In this document: piece after piece, positions 13,701 through 24,880 of the stretch
Numbering within the stretch: the first letter of the stretch is position 1
How the letters are laid out: each line of letters starts with the position of its first letter
Assembly: GCA_038025085.1 (NCBI GenBank)
Contig: CM076144.1
Span: 41,823,001-41,887,000, forward strand
Length of the DNA stretch: 64,000 nt
Direction of reading: 5' to 3'
From: Tetragonia tetragonoides
Taxonomy: Eukaryota > Streptophyta > Magnoliopsida > Caryophyllales > Aizoaceae
Program-made: the position numbers and the translations under genes
Notes under the pieces: generated by a model
Database searches by the model: none
Told to the model about the DNA's origin: nothing
The model's input: the letters and a program-made list of their open reading frames with translations, nothing else

Positions 13701-13971
13701 AAGTTTTTCAGCTTATTGCACCAATGCACACTACTCAGATAAGAATACCGGTTAATCAACAAAGTAAGGAACACTGCTGACCTAGCGAACACACACATTC
13801 AACAGAAAACAATCATAAAAGAAGATACTGGGGCAGTAGAGAACTTACTCTTAATTCGGAGGGCGTTTTTCTTTTGGCAACATTGCGAACCTTCATAGCA
13901 CCTCCACAAAAGTGAAGCTGATCCGAAGGTAAAGACCCAGGAGCAGGAACAGCCTTGGCAACTTTGGCCAT
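4709..13971 (-). CDS. DONSON: DONSON homologue (protein downstream neighbor of Son), 14 coding exons
   Basis: In animals DONSON helps load GINS for CMG helicase assembly and protects replication forks in the nucleus; the plant role is inferred from homology. I joined minus-strand exons 13971-13849, 11325-11264, 10954-10810, 10632-10547, 10334-10142, 10105-9906, 8863-8670, 8426-8328, 7419-7298, 6542-6441, 5972-5863, 5757-5670, 5266-5073 and 4922-4709. All junctions are GT-AG and phases agree, giving 1,932 bp (643 aa). Family landmarks in order: TPSELR with EEQLKRR near the N-terminus, HSWIYPQSSLPPSV, a WEDSFRCLYYMLRK block, YVCTSQFVMLFTA, ICFSMPLCSSE, LVELSEIEKHNLGQ, HGLYDFLLNYR, TGVDVPVLCAP, and a C-terminus ending LKGLKYSNGSYVASLSPV. 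The start ATG follows a leader intron. Several introns exceed 1 kb; the longest is about 2.5 kb (13848-11326). No disabling lesion was seen. The exon 10 donor (GTTCAG) and exon 2 donor are the least certain. Confidence 0.92.
5975..6118 (+). mobile_element. tRNA-derived SINE, degenerate head, in DONSON intron 10
   Basis: A box-B-like AGTTCGAGTC is followed by AGGGCCACTAGAAGTT, GTTAACTTCAGGCCC and a tail ending CATTATCT. This order matches a second, better-preserved copy on the minus strand at 23600-23753. The A-box end is eroded. The element sits just upstream of the splice acceptor of DONSON exon 11. Confidence 0.6.
6667..6728. repeat. 31-bp tandem duplication in intron
   Basis: Two adjacent copies of a 31-bp unit beginning GAGCAAGGGATCTATC lie inside DONSON intron 9. 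Confidence 0.9.
6851..7166. repeat. 158-bp tandem duplication in intron
   Basis: A unit starting GTATTTAAAACTGAGTG at 6851 recurs at 7009 with a few substitutions, all within DONSON intron 9. It adds to the intron length without affecting exons. Confidence 0.9.
9460..9840 (-). mobile_element. Probable 5'-truncated LINE/retroposon with poly-A end
   Basis: Read on the minus strand, this intronic stretch ends with TTTTTGATTAT followed by a run of A, preceded by AT-rich 3'-UTR-like sequence. That is the usual look of a LINE 3' end. A 64-residue frame on the same strand (9839-9645) ends LDLLANE; I do not recognise it firmly. No clear target-site duplication was found. Confidence 0.35.
12040..12140 (+). 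mobile_element. SINE 3' fragment in DONSON intron 1
   Basis: The order GGCTGCGTA, a C-rich tract, a TCTAGGCGGTGACCTCTTA block, CACTGGGATAGTGTTGG is the familiar 3' half of a widespread plant tRNA-derived SINE type. The A/B-box head is not visible. The rest of intron 1 (11326-13848) shows no gene or clear repeat. Confidence 0.45.
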
Positions 13972-14420
13972 GCTACAGATCCTCAATATCAGCCAGCCTA
14001 CTACAAAAGACTAACATTATCATGTTTCTTGCATTATTTTCTCCAACCTAGATTCTAACCAACAACAAAAATTAAAAACAAATAACAGTTACTCAATCCA
14101 ACATCATTATAACAGAACCGTCTTCAACAAATATTTCCCAAATCACCCCCTCTTCGCCCCTTTTCCTATATAAATTTCACATACCTAATTAAATCAAGGG
14201 AATTCAAGCTCTTATGACGAAATTTTTTTTAAAAAATAATAATAATTATCACTGCCAATTCAGTCTCATTCTTTACTAATTACTATACAGTTCCAACACA
14301 GATTAAATAAGAACTTAAAAACAAAAAAGAAATTAATTCAAGAGCGATGACTGTGCGATAAGAGTAAAAGTAAAGAACCGAAATAGATATATGAATGAAT
14401 TAAGCAGCGAAGAAAATACC

Positions 14421-14640
14421 TGATTGAATTTGAATTGGATAAATAAATGGCGGAAGGTGTTTGGGGGTTTGAAAGTCAGAGTGAATAAATTGGATAAAAA
14501 TAAAATTCGCCCTAAAAGAGGGATTTAGGGCGAATTGATATGAGGAATAAATTCGAGGGATTTACTGTGAAGAGTGGTAGGGTAGGAGAGAGAAAGGGGA
14601 TCGAGAAAGAGGAAAGAGGGGCTGGTGTAATGGTGTTGTG
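14421..14640 (-). promoter_or_regulatory. DONSON leader exon and proximal promoter region
   Basis: A GT donor at 14420 (CAATCAG before GTATTTTC on the minus strand) pairs plausibly with an acceptor shortly upstream of the start codon at 13971, so the 5' UTR is probably split. The leader carries a perfect 13-bp stem with 7-nt loop at 14504-14536. The cap site cannot be placed from sequence. Confidence 0.5.
14504..14536. other. Perfect 13-bp inverted repeat in leader/promoter
   Basis: AATTCGCCCTAAA at 14504-14516 and TTTAGGGCGAATT at 14524-14536 are exact reverse complements around a 7-nt loop. They lie just upstream of the predicted leader splice donor of the DONSON gene. The repeat can form a hairpin in RNA, or it could be a palindromic protein-binding site. 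Confidence 0.85.
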
Positions 14641-14704
14641 TTAGTTTTTAGGGAGGGATTTTTGGTTCGTAAAATTGATTTTGAAAGCTTTTCATTTCCC
14701 TCCC

Positions 14705-14753
14705 ATTTGTGAATTGTGAATTGTGAATTGTGAATTGTGAATTGTGAGTTGTG
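14705..14753. repeat. 7-bp minisatellite (TTGTGAA)n
   Basis: About six copies of TTGTGAA lie upstream of the DONSON leader, the last ones degenerate. Confidence 0.9.
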
Positions 14754-14920
14754 ACTTCTTTGCCTTTGGGCTTTGGAGAGAGAAACTGAGCGACTACACT
14801 AGTGAAAGATGAAGGCGTGAAGCCGTGGCTCTTTTTGGAAGAGCGGGATGTTGAAAATTGTTGATGAAAATTGTTGATGAAAATTGTAAGAAGACCCAAG
14901 TCAACATTTCCTTCTTTTTT

Positions 14921-15601
14921 AGCACAATTTGGTGAAAATCATCTGAAAAGTTTTACTTTTTGTCCACTATCTTCTGAATTATTGTTATTTGTTGAGTACC
15001 ACCTTAAAAGTTAATTCCGCCTTGTAAGTCACCCCTTAAGTGATTTTCGGGCCAAATTCATTATTTTTCTTCCCGTTTTACCTTCACGTATGCTTTACGG
15101 CTTTTAAAATTTTCTTGGCTCCCCATGGCTTTCCCTTCTCCCTAATTGACAATCCCTCCTAATTTTCTCTCTCCTCCTCAATCATGGCTTCCCCTTCTCC
15201 CTTCTTCCCATCCATGGTGGTGGTGATGGGGACTAGGAGAGAGAGTGTGGGGCTGCTGTTGGTGGAGATGGTGGTTGTTGTGGAGTGAACGAGGAGGTGT
15301 ATTCTTGTTTGAGAGGTGGTGAGGAGGGAGAAGAGTAAGTCATGGATGGGGAGGAGAGAGAAAATTTGGGGGAATTAGGGAGAAGGGAAAGCCATGGATG
15401 GGGAGCCAAGAAAAATTAAAAGTTGTGAAGCATACATGAGGGCAAAACGGGAAAAAAGTAATAAATTTGACCCGGAAATCACTTAAGGGGTGACTCCCAG
15501 GACGGAATCAATTTTTAAGGTGGTACTGAATAAATAACAATAATTCAGGGGGTACTGGACAAAAAGTGGAATTTTTCAGGTGGTTTTCACCAAATTGTGC
15601 T
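14921..15601. mobile_element. Mutator-like MITE with ~290-bp terminal inverted repeats
   Basis: The ends AGCACAATTTGG and CCAAATTGTGCT begin inverted repeats of roughly 290 bp; for example the left block CACCCCTTAAGTGATTT has its mirror AAATCACTTAAGGGGTG on the right. Only about 100 bp of unique middle separates the arms. A CTTTTTT direct repeat flanks it (14914-14920 and 15602-15608), slightly shorter than the 9 bp typical of Mutator. It encodes nothing and lies about 0.3-1 kb upstream of the DONSON leader. Confidence 0.75.
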
Positions 15602-15734
15602 CTTTTTTACTACAATGATTTTGAGTAAATGGCGATTTCACCCTGTTTGTTTTTTTCTTTTCTTGTTTATCTTGGAAGAGGAACACAGTGGGTCATAAAT
15701 CATAATTGGTCATGAGTTCGGTTCAGTTGAGTTT

Positions 15735-15957
<223 letters not shown>

Positions 15958-16668
15958 TTGTTGTTGTTGTTGTTGGAGAAGCTATTTGAAAATGTCATAT
16001 ATTGTTGAAACCATGAGAAACCTATGCCCCCAAAAAAAGTTCTGTAAAACAAGGACTTGATCCAAGTCCTAGTTGATCATTATCTATTTTCTTAATTGTT
16101 AGATTTTCTGAAAAATTAGACATGGCTATATAAGTACATTGAACTATGAACAAAATAAAAGGTTTTGCGTAAAAGGAAGTAATTACAGTTTTTTTGCGAA
16201 ATGGAGAATTAAACTTCGGGTATACATGATTGAAGGAGAAGAATACCATCCAATAATGAGGACAACCTTGTACTTTGAATTGAGACTCAATGTACTTTAA
16301 AGACATTGTATTGCTTTTATATGACACTAGGCTTACAAAAAAATAAAAAATAAATAAAGAATAGGCATTGATTGAGTAACCCAATGGGTCAGTGATCCTC
16401 ATGACTCATTCTCTCTCTTTTATCAACAAAAAAAAATGACTCATTCTCTCTCTTGTCACTCTCTTTTCCTTGAAAATGATAAGGCATCTTGGGGTGAGAC
16501 AGATAGAAAGAGGGATGAAGATCACTGGCCAGTGAATTACTCGAATATTTTCCTTAAAGAATATGTATTTGAATTTGATCAAGTACCACGGGTGATTTTG
16601 GACTTGAATAAACACAATCTATAAAAATCATATCATAATCATAATCATAATCATAATCATAATCAATA

Positions 16669-18486
16669 TCAATATATATATATATAAAGGAGACATATTC
16701 TGGGAGTAATGAAGCACGCCACGTAGGCGAGAATTTTAAGAGCCCGTCACCTAAGCGAGAATAAAGACAAAAAAAATGAGTGTAAAACGTTTGGGATTCT
16801 TAGCATCATTACCGGTGTAAAATTATATATTGATAAACTACTAGAGTTTAATGAGGGTTAAAACAGATATCCGTCATAAATTAAAAATCATATTAACGTT
16901 TTTTATACTTTTCAAAAAATAATAAAAATTACACCATCAGATTCGGATCGAAAAATATTTCAGAACGACATGCATTTACAATATGTTTACAACATATAAG
17001 GAGACATTTTTTCTGGTTTATTGAGGCACGCCACATCATCAAAGAGTAGAGGACGTGTCACCTAAGTAAACAAAAATTAAAAACTTCTATTTAAACTAAA
17101 AGACTTTAAATCAATAAGATATTGAATTAAATAAAACTAACATTATTATCATAAAAAAGAAAAAGAATTAAAACTAACACTATAAAAAAAACAAAAAGAA
17201 AGAAAAATAAAAAGAAAAAATAATTATTAATGAATCATCTTTTGCAGATTCATGAATTCTTTAAGGTAAGAAATGTGTGCAATTGGTGGTAGAATATTAA
17301 AAGATGAGATTTTGGCTCTTTTGCTCAATTAGGTGCTAACATGATATCTGCTGATTTGGCAAAGTAATAAAGTTAGAGAAATCAATAAGCTGCATATATA
17401 AGTATTTGATATAGGCTTTGTATATTGGAGTATAAAGTGTGGATGAAACATAAGTATTTTATATATGCATATTATAAGTTGAGTTTTTTCCCTTTTGATG
17501 TCAAAAGTATCTGTAGGAATGATATCTTTTATTTTTTTGATGTAAATATTTTTCAGTTTCAAATTTATGTTCATTATTCTTTCATATTTTGTGATTTTTT
17601 TTACATATTTACATCATAATAGCATAGAGTATTGTCATTGATCAATCCATGCATTGTATAGATTTTATGATGTATAAACTATAAAGTATTAGTTTTCATT
17701 ATACAAATAAATAAATTTTATTTATATTACTATTAAACATAAATTTGTGTTACGCATAAGAATTATTTTGTTGTGTTGTAATAAGAAACAAATACAAAAA
17801 GGGTACATGGAGTACACTAGATAATTGATTTTGTAAATGAACACCTTATAATTTTGCTGAGTTTGATTTTTATTCGAATAAGTAATACTCCCTCCGTCTC
17901 AAAAAAATCTGAACCTTTGTTTTTTCACGATCTTCAAGACACCACTTTGACCGTAAATAACTACAATTATATGAATAAAAAAATATAAAAATACAATTTT
18001 TTGAAAGTACTTTTAAAAATGAATCTAACAAAAGTATTTTTATAATGTGAATCTTTATATATTTTCGTAAATTAATGGCCAAAGTTTGTTAAATTTGACC
18101 TTTAAAAAGCAAAGGTTCGGGGTTTTTTTGAGACGGAGAGAGTAGTATTATTTGAAATGCATCTTTTCAGATGATTAATAACATAATCTCTGCAACACAT
18201 AGGTTTATAATAACAAATTGGTTTCATACCATAGGCTCATAGCTTTATATACCCAAACTAATTTCTTGAGAAAGTTGAAGTAATTTTATGCAATACTTCA
18301 CGTAAGTCAAAATTATAGACCTAGATTGACATATATAATTGAAAATGTACAAGTCTATCGTTTTATTTTTTTGGAGAAGACTATACCTATGAATAATTAA
18401 TCTAATGATATAAAAGTACTTCCATCATAAACAAATATAAAATATTATTGACACCCAATCGTGCATCGCACGGGCTTTAAAACTAG
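16669..18486 (+). mobile_element. Helitron 1 (non-autonomous)
   Basis: The 5' end starts TC after an A, in the AT-rich TCAATATATA context, and leads into AAGGAGACAT. The 3' end is CTAG followed by T. A short stem (CGTGC-ATC-GCACG) lies about 10 nt before the terminal CTAG, as in plant Helitrons. No Rep/helicase coding was seen. A second partial copy of the 5' region (ATAAGGAGACATTTT) begins near 16996. A Stowaway MITE is nested at 17888-18142. Confidence 0.7.
17888..18142. mobile_element. Stowaway MITE
   Basis: The left end CTCCCTCCGTCTC and right end GAGACGGAGAGAG are inverted repeats flanked by TA on both sides, the Tc1/mariner signature. The arms extend inward (TCTGAACCTTTG / CAAAGGTTCGG). 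It is 255 bp, non-coding and inserted in Helitron 1. Confidence 0.88.
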
Positions 18487-18488
18487 TA

Positions 18489-19745
18489 TCTATATATTAA
18501 AGGCATTTTCTAACAGCGTTGGAGGCGTCCACCTAAGCGAGCCATTGTAATAAAATTTTAAAATAAATATAAAATAGAAATAAATATATTGGTATAGAAT
18601 ATATACTAAAGTTGTACTTTCCTAAATCCTTAAAGAGTACACTATTAATTAGAGATTTTAGAATATATACTAAAGTTGTACTTTCCTAAATCATATAAGA
18701 GTAGACTATTAGATTTTAAAAAGCATATAACTTTAGTTTCAACACTTAAGAAATTAAATTTATTACACCATTGGAACGAGTACGAAATATCCTTTAAAAT
18801 GAGACTCATTTGTAGTATGTTCTATTGATTCACAACATTAGATGCGTCCATCTAAAAGGGTAGTCAGTAATTAGCTTGACAAGCTGACACATCTAAAGAG
18901 TTGCATGTAAAAATAAGAGAAAAGAAATGTATATTAGTTATAAAAATTTTAAAAGCTATGCAATCTCAAGGTAAAATATAATAAAAAGAGTATTTGTAAA
19001 ATAAAGAAATAAACGATGAATCTAAAATGATTTTAGGTCCAATCTTTAATAGGAAACTTTTCCATTATCACGTATAATTTTATAATTGTACGTAATATAT
19101 CTATCCCTCATGTTATTTTAGGTTTCCAATTTATGTTCCCTTCAACTTTATAATTATTAATGTACTCCCTCCGGACCACATTTAAAATTACATTGGACTT
19201 TTTGCGTTCTTTAAGGCAGTATTTTGATCGCATATAACTTTGAAAAAACAAGCAAGCATTGAAATATGTTTTGCTATTCTAAGGTTTACATCTAAAACTT
19301 TTTTATTTTTTGAAAAGTAGTTATATATACATTAGACATTTAAACTGATTTTACCATAAAAGAAGGATCATATATTTGGAATGTTAGGTGTACACTTATA
19401 TCAACATAAGAGTATTGGCGTACCAACATCAAGCATAGAAAGACTTTGAAACTATTACCTCTTGGATCATGTAACATATGAGATGAGTTAATTAATAGTT
19501 AATTGAAATAGATGATAAGAATTTAAATTAGATAAGATGTCCTATAAAGTCACAGTAATCTTATTATATGGCATTCATGATATTAAATGGATTATATAAA
19601 TATTTATCCATATATTACTAATAGTTTTTCATAAGTGATAATTGCACTTTGATTTTTCGATGAGACTAATAATCACATTATATTAGTTTTATTATATAAT
19701 CACAGTCCGTGCAATGCACGGGCATACTCACGGGCATCCACCTAG
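18489..19745 (+). mobile_element. Helitron 2 (non-autonomous)
   Basis: It starts TCTATATATTAAAGGC just two bases (TA) after Helitron 1 ends. It ends CACCTAG followed by T, with a CCGTGC-AAT-GCACGG hairpin upstream. Internal segments (near 18990-19160) are clearly homologous to Helitron 3 (20283-20460). A Stowaway-like left end (CTCCCTCCGGACC) occurs near 19166, but I could not find its partner end. Confidence 0.72.
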
Positions 19746-19747
19746 TA

Positions 19748-20456
19748 TCTATATATTAGATGCATTTTCTGACAGCATTGGAGGCGTCCACCTAAGCGAA
19801 TAATCATTGCAATAAATTTTAATATAAATATAAATTAGAAATATAGATTTTGGCATAGAATATATATTAAAGTTGTACTTTCCTAAATCGTTAAAGAGTA
19901 GACTATTAGAGATTTTGGTATAGATTATATACTAAAGTTATACTTTCCTAAATCGTTAAAGATTAGACTATTAGATTTTAACTAGCATATAACTTTACTT
20001 CCACCGCTTAAAAAATTAAATTTCTTCCACCGTTGGAAAGAATACGAAATATCCTTTAAAATGAGACTCATTTGTAGTATGTTTTATTGATAAAAGAAAT
20101 TAAGTATGAGTATATAAAAGATGCATAATTTAATACAACATAGGATGCGTCCACCTAAAAAAGTAATTAGCTTGACAACTAAAGAGTTGCAAAGTTAATA
20201 AAAAAAAAAGGAGAGAGAGAAAATATACGTGTATTAGTTATAGAAATTTTAAAAGCAAACTCAAGGTATAATATAATAAAAAGAGTATGGGTAGAATAAA
20301 TAAATAAACGATGAATCTAAAATGATTCTAGGTCCAATCTTTAATAGGAAACTTGACCATTGTCACGTATACTTTATAACTCTACGTAATATACTAATCC
20401 CCCATATTATTTTAGGGCTCCAATTTATATTCCCTTAAACTTTATAATTATTAATG
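19748..20456 (+). mobile_element. Helitron 3, 3'-truncated
   Basis: It begins TCTATATATTAGATGC two bases after Helitron 2 ends and aligns with Helitron 2 over its body: the GCATTTTCTGACAGC head, the AAACGATGAATCTAAAATG block, and CTTTATAATTATTAATGTA. It then breaks off where a third related head appears, so its own 3' terminus is missing. Confidence 0.6.
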
Positions 20457-20874
20457 TATACAAATTTAAAAAAAGGGCATTTTCTGACAGCAATGGACGC
20501 GTCCACCTAAGCGAGTAATTTATAGTTATAAAATCTAAGCGAGCCTGTTAAAATAAAATAAAAAAATTCTCCAATATCTCATTTAAAATTACTTTTTTCC
20601 ATAATATATAATTAATTACTTAATCTTAATATTCCAATTTTGGTTTAAAGGAGAAAAAAATCTCACATTGTTTAGCTTTTCTCACTCTTCCTGTGGTGAT
20701 AATTGGCAAGCTTTTCGATAGTGAGAAATCAGGATTTAAAGAAATAATGAGATAAAAAAAAAGAGATATAAGAAAATAAAAGAGCAAAAAGAAAACAAAT
20801 AACAGAGCAAAAGGAAATAAAAAAACAAAAAAAAATTTAATGTGAGACAATAAGTATGTTTCTGAACTCAGTAC

Positions 20875-21420
20875 CACTGAACTGAACTGAACATCATTTA
20901 ACTTAATTTAAAATCATTGAATTGACATTTGAACTAAACTGAACTTAACTAACCATGTAATCTCTAACAAACGCATCCAAAGGTATGTTCCTTAATAATG
21001 CAAGATCATCATTTTTTACCTTTCATGTTTTCACCCCTCCCTTCTATATGCATGATGCCTCTCGCTCCTTATTTCATGCAATAACTATGTAATTCTATTT
21101 GATTAACAAGTTAATCATATACCTATATACGTATGCATGTTTTGGGATCGATATGTAGCTTTAGATCATTATAGTAAATGGGAAACTAACAATTGTAAGG
21201 CCTTGTACTCTTCACCTTCTTTTTACTGAACTTATTTGCACAATATTAATTGAACTGAAATTTACTGAACTGAACTGAATTTTTCTGAACTGAACTGATT
21301 TAACTGAATCAACAAACCACAATAACAAAGTGAAAATTTATACTTTGGTATACCGAACTGATCTGAATATTTCTGAACTGAACTTATTCTTACTGAATTG
21401 AACTGAAATCTACGAATACT
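20875..21420. repeat. CTGAA-rich short-repeat region
   Basis: Many copies of the pentamer CTGAA, often doubled as CTGAACTGAA, occur in two clusters (about 20875-20960 and 21220-21415) with AT-rich spacer between. It resembles the internal simple repeats of some plant MITEs, but no terminal inverted repeats were identified. Confidence 0.6.
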
Positions 21421-21698
21421 TGGAAGAAGTTGAAGAGAACAGGACCTAAGCAGCTACTCAATGTAAGCACACCAGTTATGAAGACCCACATAGCTGAAAA
21501 GATATGTTTTTTTTAATCGAGTAAAAAATATATTGTTCAAAGATGGTTGTGTATAACAAAAATTATTGAGATATTTTATAACTGAGTTACAATAAGCACG
21601 TAGTTATGAAAACTTATATAACTAAAACATAAACCTCAAATTTTTTTTATTAATTAAAACAGATATGTAATAAATTGGGAGATGTTATTGTCATGTTA

Positions 21699-22004
21699 GT
21701 GCTTGTTTGGTTGAATTAGGGAAGTGAGTTTCCATGGGAAGTATTAATTCATGGGAAATATAAAATCATGAAAAGTGCCCAAACTTGTTTGGTTGCACTA
21801 AGGAACTTTGAATTCATGGGAAGTGATGTGGGAAGTAGTACTTACCTAGGGGGGGCTTGGTAAGTGACTTCCTCCATTTTGGAGGAAGTGACTTCCCATG
21901 GGAAGTTCATTCCTAAGTTTTTTTGTCAACCAAACAACAAGGGATTTTACACTTCCTAGGAAGTTGTACTTCCCATGTTAGTTGTGTGTCAACCAAACAA
22001 GCAC
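21699..22004. mobile_element. Tourist-like MITE
   Basis: The ends GTGCTTGTTTGGTTGA and TCAACCAAACAAGCAC are perfect 16-bp inverted repeats with TTA on both sides (21696-21698 and 22005-22007). The interior is rich in a GGGAAGT/ACTTCCC motif and can fold on itself. It is 306 bp and non-coding. Confidence 0.88.
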
Positions 22005-22159
22005 TTAATAAACACTATTATTGCCCGGTCTAATCTTAAAAGGATGAGCTCTATTATGTTTTCATATATGGCATAAATGACCTGGCAATAACTTTGTTGT
22101 CCAATAAATTTTATGGAGATATTATCTGAGTTTGAATGTAAGTAGTAAACTTAATTTTA

Positions 22160-22838
22160 GGGGCATTTGTTTAGTAGGAAAAGAAGGAGGGGATAGGGAT
22201 AAAAAAATTAGTATTTTAAAATCTCATGTGTTGGGATAAGGCATGGGGAATAGAGAGGGGGTAGTGACGGGGATAAAAAGGCATATATTTTCACTTTTTT
22301 TATCCAACAAGGAGGCTGGTAATTGGAGGTGGGAATAAAATTGTTAAAGTTAAATTACCATCGTGCCCATTAAAAACGACTGCAGATTTTGTCTCCTTTT
22401 TTTTCATGACATTTTGGTAAACTAACTTTATAATACTCAATCTATTCCCGAAATTAATACCTACATAACAAAAAGGTAATGGGATTAACTACACAAATTC
22501 CTTATCCCCCAAAATAAATCTCATTTTGGGGTTAACTAAAAAGGTCTATATTCCCACATTTTTAATCCCACAAGGGGCTGATGATTGGAGGTGGGAATAG
22601 AATTCATAAAGTTGAATTACAATGATGGCCATTAAGAATGACTGCAAATTTTGTCTCCTACTTTTTTTAATGGCATTTTGGTAAACTAACATTATAATCT
22701 TTAATCTATTTCCAAAATTGATACCTACATAATAAACAAGGTAATCAGATTAACTACACAAATTTCTTACCCCCCAAGACAAATCTCATTCCCATCCCCA
22801 AAATCTCAAATTCTCATTCCTACTTCACAAACATCCCC
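22160..22838. mobile_element. PIF/Harbinger-type MITE with internal duplication
   Basis: The left end GGGGCATTTGTTTAGTAGGAA-like and right end TTCCTACTTCACAAACATCCCC-like sequences form imperfect inverted repeats with TTA on both sides (22157-22159 and 22839-22841). An internal segment of about 260 bp (from about 22300) recurs with divergence from about 22555, explaining the larger size. Confidence 0.75.
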
Positions 22839-23599
22839 TTAAGTCCATAGTTTGCTTAACAGTTTAGCTCATTTGAGTTTATGTAGAAATTTATATTCCT
22901 TTTTTTTTTTGAGTGAAAGAACGATGATCGATCGTTCATTAATATAGATAAATCATAATCCAAAGCGGACAACAAAATTATTGATATATTTTGTCTCTCT
23001 TATTTATTTTCAAATTCAAAATTTGTATTTAAAAATTACAATCATCAACAACCAAACCAGAGTAAGTATAACCTCTACGACTCTATTGTAAAGCATTAAA
23101 CAATGCGAGACAATCTGTCTCCATAACGACATGATCAAATCCATGAATAGAAGCATGCTTGATGTGATAGGAAGATGCGTATGAGCCCCTTTGTTTGCTC
23201 TCTTTCAACATTTACCATTTTCTCTTTCTTTATTTTGAGCTTCACGACATTTTAATGTAAATGTATGATGATACATGTATTATTGACATACAATGCACAC
23301 TTGCAAACGAGCCCAATTTTTATCCGGTCAGATGAGCTTTGTGGTATTAATAGGAAGATCATACCATCATCTTAATAGAATCAGTTCATTGTACTTATTA
23401 AATCAGATCAACTCAATAGAGACTAAGATTAAGTCAGATTAGTATACTATTAGGTAAGATATAATTAGTACAAACTTCTTATTATATCAAATCAGCATAC
23501 TTAGTCGGTCAGATCAGATTAACTCGACTCAGCTCAAAAAATCATACCCTTATCTATTTATTTATTTTAAAAAAAAGACAAATCTTTGGGTGTGTTTAG

Positions 23600-23753
23600 T
23601 TTTTTTTAGATAATATGAGTGTCCAAACTTTGCTTGACTATTCCCTTGGGCCCTGAAGTTAAGAACCGGTAAAACGTCCAGTGGCCCTGAGGGGACTCGA
23701 ACCTGGGACGCCTGGAATATATCTCAGAGGTCTTACCGGCTGAGCTACCCCCT
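23600..23753 (-). mobile_element. tRNA-derived SINE, well-preserved copy
   Basis: On the minus strand it begins GGGGGTAGCTCAGCCGG (A box TAGCTCAGCCGG). The B box GGTTCGAGTCC follows, then AGGGCCACTGGACGTTT, CTTAACTTCAGGGCCC and a tail ATTATCT with eight A. It is about 154 bp. The body and tail match the copy at 5975-6118 on the plus strand. A short AACTAA match flanks it, too weak to be a firm TSD. Confidence 0.8.
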
Positions 23754-24117
23754 AAGGGTTAGTTAACAAACCTATTTTGCTTAAGTCTTTATTTTGATTT
23801 CTTTTTAACAGACAATGCCGAAATGGTGTTACAGGGCTACCAAAGCTTAATTCAGAATCTCATTATTCAACTTCAGATAACCTATACCTCAAAAAAAAAA
23901 AAAAAAAAAAAACCCTTTAGATAACTCATTATCATGGGCGCCATAAATATCATCACACAAAATCCAAATTACGAAATGAAGTTTCTAACATAATACGAGT
24001 ATTCAACATCATCAACGAACATTTAAATGAGGCGTTTTAATTTAAAATTTCGCTTAACTTATCTTTAAAAATAATAAATAACACCCAACTCGTGCAGTGC
24101 ACGGGCTTCTTATCTAG

Positions 24118-24880
24118 TTATAAAAGCAATAAACGATGTGAATTTACATAAATAATGGGTTATATTTTCTTTATTATTAGTAAACCCCCCTCCCTGGTTT
24201 AAAGTAAAAATTGTACTACATGTAATTTTACACACGGGGGCAATCTGGTCCAAAAGTAAAGAGACGTCTTTAAGACAACAAAAATAAAGTTGAAGACCTT
24301 GAACCAAAATACTCAATAATAATAAGCCAGCAAGTTTGAATTCTGATTAAATACATTTAGTTAGAAGTTAGCACGAATCAGAGCCATTGGCTATTGCCAG
24401 GAATGCACAATACTTAGAAAGGAAAAGGTACAATGGTATCCACAAGAACATAAGAAAAATCAAGTGCAGTAGAAATTCGAGGCTTAATTCATAGGCAAGT
24501 GCGTCAAAATATGGAGAGAACCAACAAATATATATTCAATTTTTTTCACTCGGCATGAAAAAAAAAGGCAGTAAGTGGACGTAGTCATACATGAATCCAA
24601 AGTTCCAAACTATACAGAAGACAATTTGTCAAAGCACCTACCTCAAAAGCTAAATTCCAGAAGGGGGAAAAAAGAATAAAAAAACCCTGCACACTCGCCT
24701 ATATATCACAGAGATGATTTTTTTGCTGAAGACCCAATCAGCATATTCAAATCCCAAACTTTAGGGAGAAAACGGGGCGAAAAATGAATGTGAAATAACA
24801 CTGCACAAAGGAACTATCCAATTCCAGCAATGAAGAAGCCAGATACAAAATGTCATTTATCTAAACGCAAACCCGAAAAA
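24118..24880 (-). other. 3' UTR / downstream flank of the myosin-binding gene
   Basis: No separate gene is visible. The part nearest 24880 is expected to be the 3' UTR of the minus-strand gene; its polyadenylation site cannot be placed with confidence. Confidence 0.4.

Larger units (their letters stand above)
20457..24117 (+). mobile_element. Helitron 4, composite, carrying nested MITEs and a SINE
   Basis: A related head (GGGCATTTTCTGACAGC at about 20475) lacks the canonical TC start. The next matching 3' end is at 24117: a CGTGCAGTGCACG hairpin, GGCTTCTTAT, then CTAG followed by T. Between them are two TTA-flanked MITEs, a SINE and a CTGAA-rich region. That head and tail belong to one insertion is an inference. 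Confidence 0.45.

Noticed and set aside
16022..16402. 126-codon open frame on the minus strand
   Set aside because: Composition is AT-driven, it is rich in Phe/Tyr/Ile, has no recognisable domain and lies between repeats.
20626..20877. 83-codon Phe/Leu-rich frame on the minus strand
   Set aside because: A/AG-rich low-complexity DNA inside the Helitron belt; no domain.
23690..23753. Possible tRNA gene (A and B boxes)
   Set aside because: The boxes match, but no acceptor stem closes and the sequence continues into a SINE body and A-tail shared with another copy.
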